Origin: Collinsella sp. WCA1-178-WT-3 (M1)
GTDB taxonomy: Bacteria > Actinomycetota > Coriobacteriia > Coriobacteriales > Coriobacteriaceae
Direction of reading: 5' to 3'
DNA length: 64,000 nt
NCBI RefSeq assembly: GCF_009696325.1
Contig: NZ_VUME01000002.1
Location: 124,001 to 188,000 of the forward strand
Shown here in pieces: positions 15,313 through 23,532 of the stretch. Positions within the stretch are counted from its first letter, which is position 1. Each line of letters begins with the position of its first letter. The notes beneath the pieces are model-generated. The model did no database searches and had not been told where the DNA came from. It saw only the letters and a program-made list of their open reading frames with translations. A program made the translations under genes and the position numbers.

Positions 15313-16857
15313 GTGGCCGGAATCGGTTTTGAGCTCAAGCGCCTGTTTAGGCGCAAGGGTCTGTTTGCCACGATGCGCGCCTATGGCTACGCCGGCATTG
15401 TGTGCACGGGCCCCATGCTGCTGGGCGTGCTGCTCCAGGTGGGCATCTTGGTGCTGTGCGGTCTGCGGGGCGTGGGCCGCGCCAACCAGGATCTGCTGGT
15501 GTGCATGGTGACCTATACGCTGCTGGCGTCGCTCACGCTCACGAGCTTTTTCTCCATGCCCGTCACGCGCTTTTTGGCGGACATGCTCTTCGCCGAGCGC
15601 GAAGAAGAGGTCTTGCCCTCGTTTTGGGGTTCTAACGCCATCATGCTGGTTACGGGCACGGCGCTCTACGGCGTCTTTTTGCTGTTTTCGGGCGCCACAC
15701 TGCTGCAGGGGCTGCTGTGCCTGTGGCTGTTCAACATTATGATCGTCAACTGGAACGGCATGAACTACCTCACCGCTATTAAGGACTACCGTGGCATTCT
15801 GTGCAGCTTTGTGGCTGCCATTGGCGTGGCGTGCCTGTGCGCCCTGGCCGCGCTGGCGCTGGGGCTGCCGCCGGTCGAGGGCCTACTGGCGTCAATCGCC
15901 CTGGGCTACGGCGTCATGCTCGCCTGGGACGTGGTGCTGCTGTACCGGTATTTTCCGCAGAGCGACCGCAGCCCCTGGCTCTTTTTGCGCTGGCTCGATC
16001 AGTTTATGCCGCTGGCGCTCACGGGCCTGTTTACCAACCTGGGGCTCTTTGCGCACCTGGTAATTATTTGGGCCGGCCCCATTGGCGTGCAGGTCAAGGG
16101 CTTGTTTTATGGCGCGCCCTACCACGATGTTCCGGCGCTCATCGCGTTTTTGACGATCCTGGTCACGACCGTCAACTTTGTGGTCTCGGTCGAGGTCAAC
16201 TTTTATCCGCGCTACCGCGACTACTACAGCCTGTTCAACGACGGCGGCGTAGTGGGCGACATCGTGGTGGCCGAGGAGGAGATGCTCTCCACGCTCAACA
16301 GCGAGCTGCGCTTTTGCGCGCTCAAGCAGCTGTTTGTGACGGCGGCGGTCATTTCGCTCGAGACCACGGTGCTCTCGGCCCTGCCGCTGGGCTTTAACAG
16401 TCTTATGCACGGGTATTTTCGCACGCTATGCGTGGGCTATGGCCTGTATGCCGTGGGCAATACGGTGATGCTCATCTTGCTGTACTTTACCGACTACAAG
16501 GGGGCCGTGCTGGCCTCGGGCCTGTTTGCCGGTGTGGCGGGGCTGGCGACTGTCGTGTCGCTGCTTTTGCCGCAGCAGTTTTACGGCTTTGGCTTTTTGT
16601 TGGGTGCGGCGGTGTTTTTTATCGTGGCGCTGCTGCGGCTCGATACCTATACTGCCAACTTGCCGTATCGTATTCTGAGCCAGCAGCCCATGGTGGCGAC
16701 CGACAAGACGGGTCGCTTTACACAGCTGGGCCGCTTGCTCGACCGTGCCGAGCGGCGCTATGAGGAAGCCCGCCATAAGGGCGAGCCACATGGCGCGTTT
16801 GAACGCACGGTGGTCCGTGTGTATCGCAACCATTGGGGAGGTTCTGATGACCGATAG
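15313..16857 (+). CDS. pelG: PelG, Wzx/MATE-like Pel polysaccharide transporter
   Basis: A 514-aa polytopic membrane protein with about 12 hydrophobic segments, beginning with the conserved PelG N-terminus MAGIGFELKRLF. It is expected to work with PelF to pass the growing polysaccharide across the membrane. It starts at GTG 15313, behind a purine-rich GAGAGGGGGAG site. No pelB or pelC follows, as expected for a Gram-positive organism with no outer membrane. Its last 11 nt overlap the start of the CotH gene. Confidence 0.92.
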   Translation: MAGIGFELKRLFRRKGLFATMRAYGYAGIVCTGPMLLGVLLQVGILVLCGLRGVGRANQDLLVCMVTYTLLASLTLTSFFSMPVTRFLADMLFAEREEEVLPSFWGSNAIMLVTGTALYGVFLLFSGATLLQGLLCLWLFNIMIVNWNGMNYLTAIKDYRGILCSFVAAIGVACLCALAALALGLPPVEGLLASIALGYGVMLAWDVVLLYRYFPQSDRSPWLFLRWLDQFMPLALTGLFTNLGLFAHLVIIWAGPIGVQVKGLFYGAPYHDVPALIAFLTILVTTVNFVVSVEVNFYPRYRDYYSLFNDGGVVGDIVVAEEEMLSTLNSELRFCALKQLFVTAAVISLETTVLSALPLGFNSLMHGYFRTLCVGYGLYAVGNTVMLILLYFTDYKGAVLASGLFAGVAGLATVVSLLLPQQFYGFGFLLGAAVFFIVALLRLDTYTANLPYRILSQQPMVATDKTGRFTQLGRLLDRAERRYEEARHKGEPHGAFERTVVRVYRNHWGGSDDR

Positions 16858-18616
16858 GATGATGTCTCGCCGTCGCCTGATTGAAGCGGCTACCGGTGCG
16901 CTGTTGCTTTCGGGCTGCTCGACTCAGGAGGACTCCTCCACCAAAAAGGTCAAGAAGCAGGGCGAGATTAAAAAGGCCGAGGCCTCCGACCAGTCCAAGC
17001 ACCTCCGCGATAAGGACGAGCTGTACGAGGTCTACGACGACTCGGGCATTGTGACCATGTACCTGACGGTCTCGCGCGGCAACAGCTCCGAGAACACTGA
17101 TCATAGCTGGGCCGAGATCAACACGTACTCGGTGTATGACTATGCTGACATGGGCGTGGCGCGCTATCAGGTTATGGGCCTTTTGCAGGCGGGCGACGAA
17201 GAGGGCCCAGTTGCCGGCGAGGTTGGCTATGGCGAGGAAGCGCCCAATGCCACCGTGCAGGTGCGCGGCCAGACGTCGAGCTCCTATACGCAAAAGAATT
17301 ACAAGGTGGAGCTCAAAAAGGGCAAGGGTACCTGGCGTCAGCAGCGTTCCATTGCGCTCAACAAGCATATGGGTGAGGGTTTGCGCTTTCGAAACAAGAT
17401 GGCCTACGATTTGATTCGCGGGATTCCCCAGATGATGGGCCTGCGCACGCAGTTTGTGCACCTGTGGGTGTGCGACCAGACCGAAAAGTCCAACGACACC
17501 TTCGAGGACTACGGCCTGTTTACACAGGTAGAGCAGCTTAATAAGACGGCGCTTAAGGCACATGGCCTAGATAAGAATGGACACCTGTACAAGGTGAACA
17601 GCTTTGAGTTCTATCGCTACGAGGACACCATTAAACTCGCCGACGAACCCGACTACAACCAGGCGGCTTTTGAGGGCATGCTCGAGATTAAGGGCGACTC
17701 GGACCATACCAAGCTCATCGAGATGCTCGATGCGCTCAACGACGAATCGCAAAAGATCGATGACGTGCTCGACACCTACTTTGATACCGAGAACCTGGTC
17801 TATTGGCTGGCGTTTCAGATTCTGACGGGCAACTGCGACACGCAGAATCGTAACTGCTATCTGTACAGCCCACTCAATTCCAATACCTGGTACTTTTTGG
17901 CTTGGGATAACGACAGCATGCTGCGTAAGCTTGAGCTGAGCCTGATGGGGTTCTCGGACTTTGTGAACTGGGAACGCGGCGTGAGCAACTACTGGGGTAA
18001 CGTGCTGTTTAACCGCGCGTTGCGCAGTAAGCCGTTCCGCAGCGAACTCGACCGTGCCATCAAGGACTTGCGCTCGTATCTGACCGAGGCGCGTCTGGCC
18101 AAGATGATTAAACATTACCGCGAAGTGACCGAGTCGCTTGTCTTTTCCGCGCCCGACCTCGATAAACTGCCCGTTACCAAAGACGAATACGAGCAGATTG
18201 CCGCGGCGATTCCCTCCGAGATCGAGGAAAACTACAAGAGCTACTGCGAAAGCTTTAAAAAGCCCATGCCGTTCTACATTGGCGTGCCGCAGATCGATAA
18301 CGGCAAGCTGCGCATGAGCTGGGATGCCGCGTACGACTTTGAGGCGCGCGATATTCGCTATACCGTGGAGCTTGCGCGCGACTACGCCATCAATGACGTG
18401 CTTTTTAAGGCCGAGGACGTGCTGCTGCCGGAGGTAACGTGCGATGCGCCCGATACCGGCCAGTACTTTGTGCGCGTGCGTGCCACCAACTCCGACGGCT
18501 ATACGCAAGATGCGTTTGACTACTATGTGACCGACGATGGCAAGCAGTACGGCATGAAGTGCTTTTACGTGCAAGACGGCGGTAAGGTCGTGGAGGACAC
18601 GTATGAGGAGGGCTAG
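16847..18616 (+). CDS. CotH-family kinase-like lipoprotein
   Basis: A 589-aa protein. The N-terminus is MTDRMMSRRRLIEAA followed by a hydrophobic stretch and the lipobox LSGC, so it should be a lipid-anchored surface protein; the twin-arginine-like start hints at Tat export. The remainder is a CotH domain with the WDNDS motif (Trp353-Ser357), the acidic metal-binding site of this kinase-like fold. CotH proteins in spores phosphorylate coat proteins; here the target is unknown. The ATG at 16847 lies inside the end of pelG behind GGGGAGG. It belongs to the same transcript as pelDEAFG. Confidence 0.88.
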   Translation: MTDRMMSRRRLIEAATGALLLSGCSTQEDSSTKKVKKQGEIKKAEASDQSKHLRDKDELYEVYDDSGIVTMYLTVSRGNSSENTDHSWAEINTYSVYDYADMGVARYQVMGLLQAGDEEGPVAGEVGYGEEAPNATVQVRGQTSSSYTQKNYKVELKKGKGTWRQQRSIALNKHMGEGLRFRNKMAYDLIRGIPQMMGLRTQFVHLWVCDQTEKSNDTFEDYGLFTQVEQLNKTALKAHGLDKNGHLYKVNSFEFYRYEDTIKLADEPDYNQAAFEGMLEIKGDSDHTKLIEMLDALNDESQKIDDVLDTYFDTENLVYWLAFQILTGNCDTQNRNCYLYSPLNSNTWYFLAWDNDSMLRKLELSLMGFSDFVNWERGVSNYWGNVLFNRALRSKPFRSELDRAIKDLRSYLTEARLAKMIKHYREVTESLVFSAPDLDKLPVTKDEYEQIAAAIPSEIEENYKSYCESFKKPMPFYIGVPQIDNGKLRMSWDAAYDFEARDIRYTVELARDYAINDVLFKAEDVLLPEVTCDAPDTGQYFVRVRATNSDGYTQDAFDYYVTDDGKQYGMKCFYVQDGGKVVEDTYEEG

Positions 18617-19394
18617 CGCGTTGCTTGAGCGCCTGGCGGCACCTCCTGCGCGAACCACGCAGGAGCGTTACCGCCACGAACTCAAATATCTCATTAACGA
18701 GGGCGAGCGCGCCGCACTTGCCTGTCGCATGGCGCCGGTTTTTAAACTGGACAAGCATGCGCGCTCGGGTGGTTACACCATTCGCAGCCTGTACTTTGAC
18801 GACTACTGCAACTCGGCCTACGAGGAAAAAGACGCCGGTATTCTCATGCGCAAAAAGTATCGCGTGCGCATCTATAACGGCAGTGACAGGGTGATTAAGC
18901 TCGAGCGCAAAAAGAAGTACGGCAGCTGGATCTACAAGGAGGACGCGCCGCTCACGCGCGGCGAGTTTGAGCAGATTCTGGCTGGCGACTACGGCTTTTT
19001 GCTGAGGAGCCCGCACCAACTCTGTCGCGAGTTCTACATCGAGTGTATCTGCAACATGATGCGCCCGCGGACCATCGTGGACTACGAGCGCGAGCCGTGG
19101 GTGATGGATGAGGGCACCGTGCGCATTACGTTTGACATGAACGTGCGTGCCGCGGTGGGTAGTTTTGATATCTTTGACGCGACCTTGCCCGCGCTGCCCG
19201 TGCTGGAGCCCGGCAAGCTGGTGATGGAGGTCAAGTTTACCGAGTTTTGTCCGCAGCTGGTGCGCGATATGGTGCCGCCGGGCGCGGCCGAGCTTACGGC
19301 GGTTTCCAAGTACTGCCTGTGTTACGAAAAGACCTCCTATCAGCGCGGTTTTAACTACTGGGAATCGGATTTTGAGAACCGAGGGGATATTTAG
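18603..19394 (+). CDS. VTC-domain (polyphosphate polymerase-like) protein
   Basis: A 263-aa cytosolic protein made up almost entirely of a VTC domain, the tunnel-shaped CYTH-like fold of eukaryotic vacuolar transporter chaperone polyphosphate polymerases. Typical strands are RHELKYLI near the start, IRSLYFDD, KYRVRIYNGSD, KLERKKKYGS, and a late VMEVKFTEF. The basic and acidic residues that line the tunnel appear present. The ATG at 18603 overlaps the CotH gene by 14 nt with GGAGG upstream; a TTG at 18621 behind AGGAGG is an alternative start. Bacterial VTC proteins often sit beside CotH and DUF4956 genes, as here. The reaction in bacteria is not established. Confidence 0.85.
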   Translation: MRRASALLERLAAPPARTTQERYRHELKYLINEGERAALACRMAPVFKLDKHARSGGYTIRSLYFDDYCNSAYEEKDAGILMRKKYRVRIYNGSDRVIKLERKKKYGSWIYKEDAPLTRGEFEQILAGDYGFLLRSPHQLCREFYIECICNMMRPRTIVDYEREPWVMDEGTVRITFDMNVRAAVGSFDIFDATLPALPVLEPGKLVMEVKFTEFCPQLVRDMVPPGAAELTAVSKYCLCYEKTSYQRGFNYWESDFENRGDI

Positions 19395-19397
19395 ACC

Positions 19398-20063
19398 ATG
19401 AGCACCAGGGACTTTTTTAAAAACTCCGTCTTGGAGGCGTTTGGTCAGGTCGACCCTGCCAAGATCGGCCTGTCGCTGCTCGTGGCGCTCGCCATGGGCA
19501 TCCTGATCTATTACGTGTACAAGCGCTTTTTTACCGGCGTGGTGTATTCGCGTAGCTTTGCCGTGACGCTCGTGGGCATGTGCGTGCTCACCTGCATGGT
19601 CACGCTCGCGATCTCGACAAACGTGGTCATCTCGCTCGGTATGGTCGGCGCTCTGTCCATCGTCCGATACCGTACGGCGGTCAAGGACCCGCTCGACCTG
19701 CTGTATCTGTTTTGGTCCATTACCACGGGCATTACGGCGGGAGCCGGCATGTATGCGCTCGTGGGGCTCGCGGCAGCAGTGATCGTGCTGATGATCGCCG
19801 GCTTTGCGAGCCGCCAGGACAAGTCGCGCGTGTACATGATGGTCATTCACTACACGGGCCAGACCGCTGGCGACGATATCGTGCGCGCGTTTGGGCGCAC
19901 CAAGTTCACCGTTAAGTCCAAGACTATGCGCGGCGACAAGGTCGAGATGGCCGTCGAGGTGTTCTCTGACGGTGTGGATATGCCCTATGCCGACGCCATC
20001 CGTGCCCTCGATGGCGTGGAGGACCTAACGCTTATCCAATACAACGGCGAATACCACGGCTAG
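19398..20063 (+). CDS. DUF4956 membrane protein
   Basis: A 221-aa protein. About four transmembrane helices cover residues ~25-140, and a soluble C-terminal domain (about 150-221) follows. The stretch GALSIVRYRTAVKDPLDLLYLFW is typical of DUF4956. The family has no known activity, but it is regularly encoded beside VTC-domain and CotH proteins, and all three are adjacent here at the end of the pel operon. Spacing from the VTC gene is 3 nt. It may be the membrane partner of the VTC protein. Confidence 0.82.
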   Translation: MSTRDFFKNSVLEAFGQVDPAKIGLSLLVALAMGILIYYVYKRFFTGVVYSRSFAVTLVGMCVLTCMVTLAISTNVVISLGMVGALSIVRYRTAVKDPLDLLYLFWSITTGITAGAGMYALVGLAAAVIVLMIAGFASRQDKSRVYMMVIHYTGQTAGDDIVRAFGRTKFTVKSKTMRGDKVEMAVEVFSDGVDMPYADAIRALDGVEDLTLIQYNGEYHG

Positions 20064-20129
20064 AACCCTAGCGAGTAGATTGGGGAAACATCCGCATCGT
20101 GGGCTTTTGTTTTGAAGGGACGGTGTCAC

Positions 20130-21119
20130 GTGGACGCACAACAGCTAGAAGAGGCCTGGGCTGCAAGGGCTGGCGCACGCGAGGCGCGACTGGTTGCAGC
20201 CTCGCATGTGCCGGCGGCGCTTTCGCTTCTGGGGATTGTGCGTCCCGGCGATCGCCTGGTGGCCTTTGCGGATGACTTTGCCGAAGCGTTTGCTTGCGGC
20301 TTTGAGGGCTGCGATGTCGTGCTGGTGGGCTCGCCGTCCGCCGAGGCGTTTGCTGCTGCGTCCGAGGGCTTTGATGCTTCGCTTGATGCCGAGGGGCCGC
20401 ACCTGTGGTGGTTCGCCAACTCCATTGGCGCGTTCGGTCTGCGTGTGCCCGATTTGCGCGCGTTAGGCCGCGCCGCGCGTGAGGCCCATGCACTGCTGGT
20501 TGTTGACAACACCGTGGCTGACGTCTTTGGCTGCAATCCGCTGAGCTTGGGCGCCGTGCTGTCGCTCGAGGCACTCGACCGCGTGTGTGCCGGTAAGGCC
20601 CCGCGTAAGCTCGTTGCCGCTTCGGTGGCGCGATCGCAGGTCAAGCGCCATCGTGTGGATGCCGCGGCTGAGTGCGCGCATGCGTTGTTTGCGGGCTGCG
20701 GTGCGTCGGCGCTCGATCTTTCTGCTGAGGAGGCCGACGTGCTGGAGCGCGGGCTTTCCTCGCTTAACGCTCGCATGCAGGCTCACTTCGATCGAGCCCG
20801 TGCGCTGGCCGAGTATCTGGCCGCGAACGAGATGGTGCGCAACGTGCGCTATCCCGGGCTGAGCTCGCATCCTGACCATGCGGTTGCAACGGGAATCCTC
20901 GAGCATGGCTTTGGCCCGGCAGTTGAGTTTGACCTTATCGAGCGTGGCGCGGGAGAGCTGTTCGACGCTTTGCCGGGGGAGTTTCGCACATCGTTCGCCG
21001 GCGGCGCAACGACGCGTCTTTCGGCCCCACGTGGCAAGCAGGGGGACACCATCCGCCTCTTCGCCGGCACCGACGATCCCCTGACGGTAGCCGCCGCCCT
21101 CGATAACGCCCTCCGATAG
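20130..21119 (+). CDS. Transsulfuration-type PLP enzyme-like protein, catalytic lysine motif not evident
   Basis: About 329 aa from GTG 20130 (AAGGGA upstream; a TTG six codons earlier is less likely). The protein resembles the Cys/Met metabolism PLP-dependent family, as shown by LLVVDNTVADVFGCNPLSLGA, RNVRYPGLSSHPDH and a C-terminal IRLFAGTDD. In active members a S-x-T-K-Y/F motif with the PLP-binding lysine follows the PLxLGA segment. Here that position reads SLEALDRVCAGK and the motif is missing. The protein is also ~50 residues shorter than usual. It could be a divergent lyase, a pseudoenzyme or a decaying gene, although the frame is intact. Its stop codon lies inside the palindrome at 21118. 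Confidence 0.7.
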   Translation: MDAQQLEEAWAARAGAREARLVAASHVPAALSLLGIVRPGDRLVAFADDFAEAFACGFEGCDVVLVGSPSAEAFAAASEGFDASLDAEGPHLWWFANSIGAFGLRVPDLRALGRAAREAHALLVVDNTVADVFGCNPLSLGAVLSLEALDRVCAGKAPRKLVAASVARSQVKRHRVDAAAECAHALFAGCGASALDLSAEEADVLERGLSSLNARMQAHFDRARALAEYLAANEMVRNVRYPGLSSHPDHAVATGILEHGFGPAVEFDLIERGAGELFDALPGEFRTSFAGGATTRLSAPRGKQGDTIRLFAGTDDPLTVAAALDNALR

Positions 21120-21228
21120 TAGCTAATTTGGGACGGGGCTTTTTTAGCTACCCAATGTCAGTTTTTGGCTATGAGTTAAGAATGCTCTGGATGGGTAGCT
21201 AAAAAAGCCCCGTCCCAAATTAGCTACT
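21118..21228. repeat. Perfect 37-nt-arm palindrome between convergent genes (GGGACGGGGC family)
   Basis: Arms 21118-21154 and 21192-21228 are exact inverted complements over all 37 nt, with a 37-nt interior. The core GGGACGGGGCTTTTTTAGC contains a T-run in one arm and an A-run in the other, so each strand can end transcription here. The stop codons of both flanking genes (21117-21119 plus, 21224-21226 minus) fall within or against the arms. A close relative is at 37915-38027 and a degenerate one at 1371-1787. Confidence 0.85.
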
Positions 21229-21568
21229 CTTTGATGCTTGCGATGAGGACGTCGGCTTTGGCAGCTATGACCTGGTTTATGTTGGCCTGCAGCTCCTCGT
21301 AGGCCGCTATGGCTCGCTCGCCGGCGGGGGTGAGCGAGCTCCCGCGGGCGCCGTCGCGCTCGATGAGCTTGCACCCCAGCTGCCCCTCGGCCTCGTTCAC
21401 AATGCGCCATGCCTTGGAATAGGCCATGCCCATGCTCTTGGCGGCACGGTTGATCGAGTGTTCGCGGGCGATACCCTGCAGCAGCAAGACGCAGCCGTGG
21501 CCGAACACGCCCGGCAGATCTTTGTCGCACGACTGAATGACCAGTTTTGCCGTCGTCTTGTACTTCAT
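21224..21568 (-). CDS. ModE-like winged-helix regulator (N-terminal DNA-binding domain only)
   Basis: About 114 aa from the ATG at 21568; a GTG at 21577 is an alternative start. The sequence GISLL-type helix-turn-helix region REHSINRAAKSMGMAYSKAW, then QLGCKLIERDGARGSSLTPAGERAI, matches the DNA-binding domain of molybdate regulator ModE and LysR-type proteins. No molybdate-binding MOP domains follow, so the signal is unknown. Such stand-alone ModE_N proteins are frequent in anaerobes. It faces away from guaB and converges on the PLP-protein gene, sharing a palindromic terminator with it. Confidence 0.8.
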   Translation of the reverse strand: MKYKTTAKLVIQSCDKDLPGVFGHGCVLLLQGIAREHSINRAAKSMGMAYSKAWRIVNEAEGQLGCKLIERDGARGSSLTPAGERAIAAYEELQANINQVIAAKADVLIASIKE

Positions 21569-21761
21569 GCGCTCCACGTCTCTCCGCTAAAGTGTCTGCT
21601 GGGCAAACGCAAAGCCTGCGTTAAACCCTCGTGTGCTCTTCTTAAATCATGCATTGTAGCAGTCAAAGTGCGTTAAGATACTTGCCCAGTATTGGGCGCC
21701 CAAGGTTGGGCTGGGTCCTACGAGGCCTGCAGCCGACCGGTCGCATGGAAAAAGGAGAAAC

Positions 21762-23273
21762 ATGGCTACGTTCTTTCCCGGTGAGTCCCACACGTTTTCG
21801 GAGTATCTGCTGGTCCCTGGTTATTCGTCCTCGCAGTGCATCCCCAACAACGTCTCTCTTAAGACGCCGCTAACCCGCTTTAAGCGCGGCGAGAAGCCGG
21901 CAATCACCCTGAACATCCCCATGGTTTCCGCCATCATGCAGTCCGTCTCGGGCGTCGACATGGGTGTCGCGCTCGCTACCGAGGGTGGCCTGTCCTTCAT
22001 TTACGGTTCCCAGACCCCCGAGTCCGAGGCCGCCATGGTCAAGGCCGTCAAGGATCACAAGGCCGGCTTTGTCCAGTCCGATTCCACGCTGACCCCCGAT
22101 ATGACCATGGAGCAGGTCATCGAGCTCAAGGAGAAGACCGGTCACTCCACCATGCCGGTCACCGACGACGGCACTCCCAAGGGCAAACTTCTGGGTATCG
22201 TCACCAGCCGTGACTATCGCCCCAGCCGCGATGACCACCAAAAGAAGGTCTCCGAGTTCATGACCCCGCGTGAGCAGCTCATCGTGGGCGACAAGAACAT
22301 CAGCCTCAAGGTTGCCAACGACGTCATCTGGGACAACAAGCTCAACGCCCTGCCCATCGTCGACGACAACGATCACCTGATGGGCATTGTCTTCCGCAAG
22401 GACTACGACAGCCACAAGACCAACCCCAACGAGCTGCTCGACGGCGATAAGCGCTACATGGTCGGCGCCGGCATCAACACCCGCGACTATGCCGAGCGCG
22501 TGCCGCTGCTCATCGAGGCCGGCGCCGATGTCCTGTGCATCGACTCTTCCGAGGGCTTCAGCGAGTGGCAGAAGCGCACCATCGAGTGGATTCGCGCCAA
22601 CTACGGCGAGGACGTCAAGGTCGGTGCCGGCAACGTCGTCGACGCCGAGGGCTTCCGCTTTTTGGCCGACTGCGGTGCCGACTTCATCAAGGTGGGTATC
22701 GGCGGCGGTTCCATCTGCATTACCCGCGAGACCAAGGGCATCGGCCGTGGCCAGGCCACCGCGCTGATCGACGTCTGCCGCGCTCGCGACGAGTACTACG
22801 AGGAGACCGGCGTCTACGTGCCCGTGTGCTCCGACGGCGGTATCGTCTACGACTACCACATGACGCTCGCCCTTGCCATGGGTGCCGACTTTATGATGCT
22901 GGGCCGCTACTTTGCCCGCTTTGACGAGAGCCCGACCGAGCGCGTCAACGTCAACGGTCAGTACATGAAGGAGTACTGGGGCGAGGGTTCTGCGCGTGCC
23001 CGCAACTGGCAGCGCTACGACCTGGGCGGCGCCGCGAAGCTCAGCTTTGTCGAGGGCGTCGACTCCTACGTTCCCTACGCCGGCTCCCTTAAGGACGGCG
23101 TGGGCGGCACGCTCTACAAGATCAAGTCCACGATGTGCAACTGCGGCGCCCTTTCGATTCCCGAGCTCCAGAAAAAGGCACGCCTGACCCTGGTGAGCTC
23201 GACCTCGATCGTCGAAGGCGGCGCCCACGACGTAGTCGTCAAGGATTCGCAGCAGTCTGTGTCTTATCGATAG
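21762..23273 (+). CDS. guaB: IMP dehydrogenase
   Basis: A 503-aa enzyme of guanine nucleotide synthesis that oxidises IMP to XMP with NAD. The TIM-barrel is interrupted by a pair of CBS domains (about residues 110-225; [22 protein letters not shown]). The catalytic loop reads [10 protein letters not shown] with Cys319, and the phosphate-binding region [11 protein letters not shown] follows. The GGGSIC loop and ~503-aa length set it apart from the commoner ~485-aa bacterial type with GPGSIC. AAAGGAG precedes the ATG. It is monocistronic, with a stem-loop after the stop. Confidence 0.93.
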   Translation: MATFFPGESHTFSEYLLVPGYSSSQCIPNNVSLKTPLTRFKRGEKPAITLNIPMVSAIMQSVSGVDMGVALATEGGLSFIYGSQTPESEAAMVKAVKDHKAGFVQSDSTLTPDMTMEQVIELKEKTGHSTMPVTDDGTPKGKLLGIVTSRDYRPSRDDHQKKVSEFMTPREQLIVGDKNISLKVANDVIWDNKLNALPIVDDNDHLMGIVFRKDYDSHKTNPNELLDGDKRYMVGAGINTRDYAERVPLLIEAGADVLCIDSSEGFSEWQKRTIEWIRANYGEDVKVGAGNVVDAEGFRFLADCGADFIKVGIGGGSICITRETKGIGRGQATALIDVCRARDEYYEETGVYVPVCSDGGIVYDYHMTLALAMGADFMMLGRYFARFDESPTERVNVNGQYMKEYWGEGSARARNWQRYDLGGAAKLSFVEGVDSYVPYAGSLKDGVGGTLYKIKSTMCNCGALSIPELQKKARLTLVSSTSIVEGGAHDVVVKDSQQSVSYR

Positions 23274-23321
23274 GATAAGAGCCGCACATAAAGGTTGAGT
23301 TCCAACCACGTTATTAAGATA

Positions 23322-23356
23322 AAGCGAGATGCCTGCAAGTCGCAGGCATCTCGCTT
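23322..23356 (+). terminator. Stem-loop after guaB
   Basis: AAGCGAGATGCCTGC pairs perfectly with GCAGGCATCTCGCTT (15 bp) around a 5-nt loop, 49 nt past the stop. The T-tract is poor (GTCGTATTT), but the stem is strong. Confidence 0.65.
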
Positions 23357-23386
23357 GTCGTATTTGCTATCATCAGTCAAGTTAAC

Positions 23387-23517
23387 CTTAGGGTCGGTCG
23401 GCTTGGCTTTGTTCGCTACAAGTTCCGCACGCAAAGAAGAGCACTTAATGTGCTCTTCGTCTTGCGCAGGACTGTCCGCAGTAGCGAATAAAGCCAAGCC
23501 GACCGACCCCAGCTAAG
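23387..23517. repeat. 130-nt nested hairpin immediately upstream of leuS
   Basis: The outer arms 23391-23419 and 23481-23509 pair over 28 Watson-Crick pairs plus one G-T. A second perfect hairpin, GAAGAGCAC-TTAAT-GTGCTCTTC (23436-23458), lies at the tip. The 3' arm ends about 24 nt before the leuS ATG. It could be a leader regulating leuS or a mobile palindrome. T-box motifs are absent. Confidence 0.75.
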
Positions 23518-23532
23518 ATTAAAGGAGCTGAT

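Noticed and set aside
21654-21682. guaB promoter TTGTAG-N17-GATACT
   Set aside because: Spacing is right but both boxes match consensus poorly, so it was not listed.
23295-23516. 73-codon frame before leuS
   Set aside because: It reads through the guaB terminator and the large hairpin; both strands give similar peptides because of the palindrome.
23387-23532. T-box for leuS
   Set aside because: No AGGGTGG-type motif or Leu specifier loop; the structure is a simple nested hairpin.
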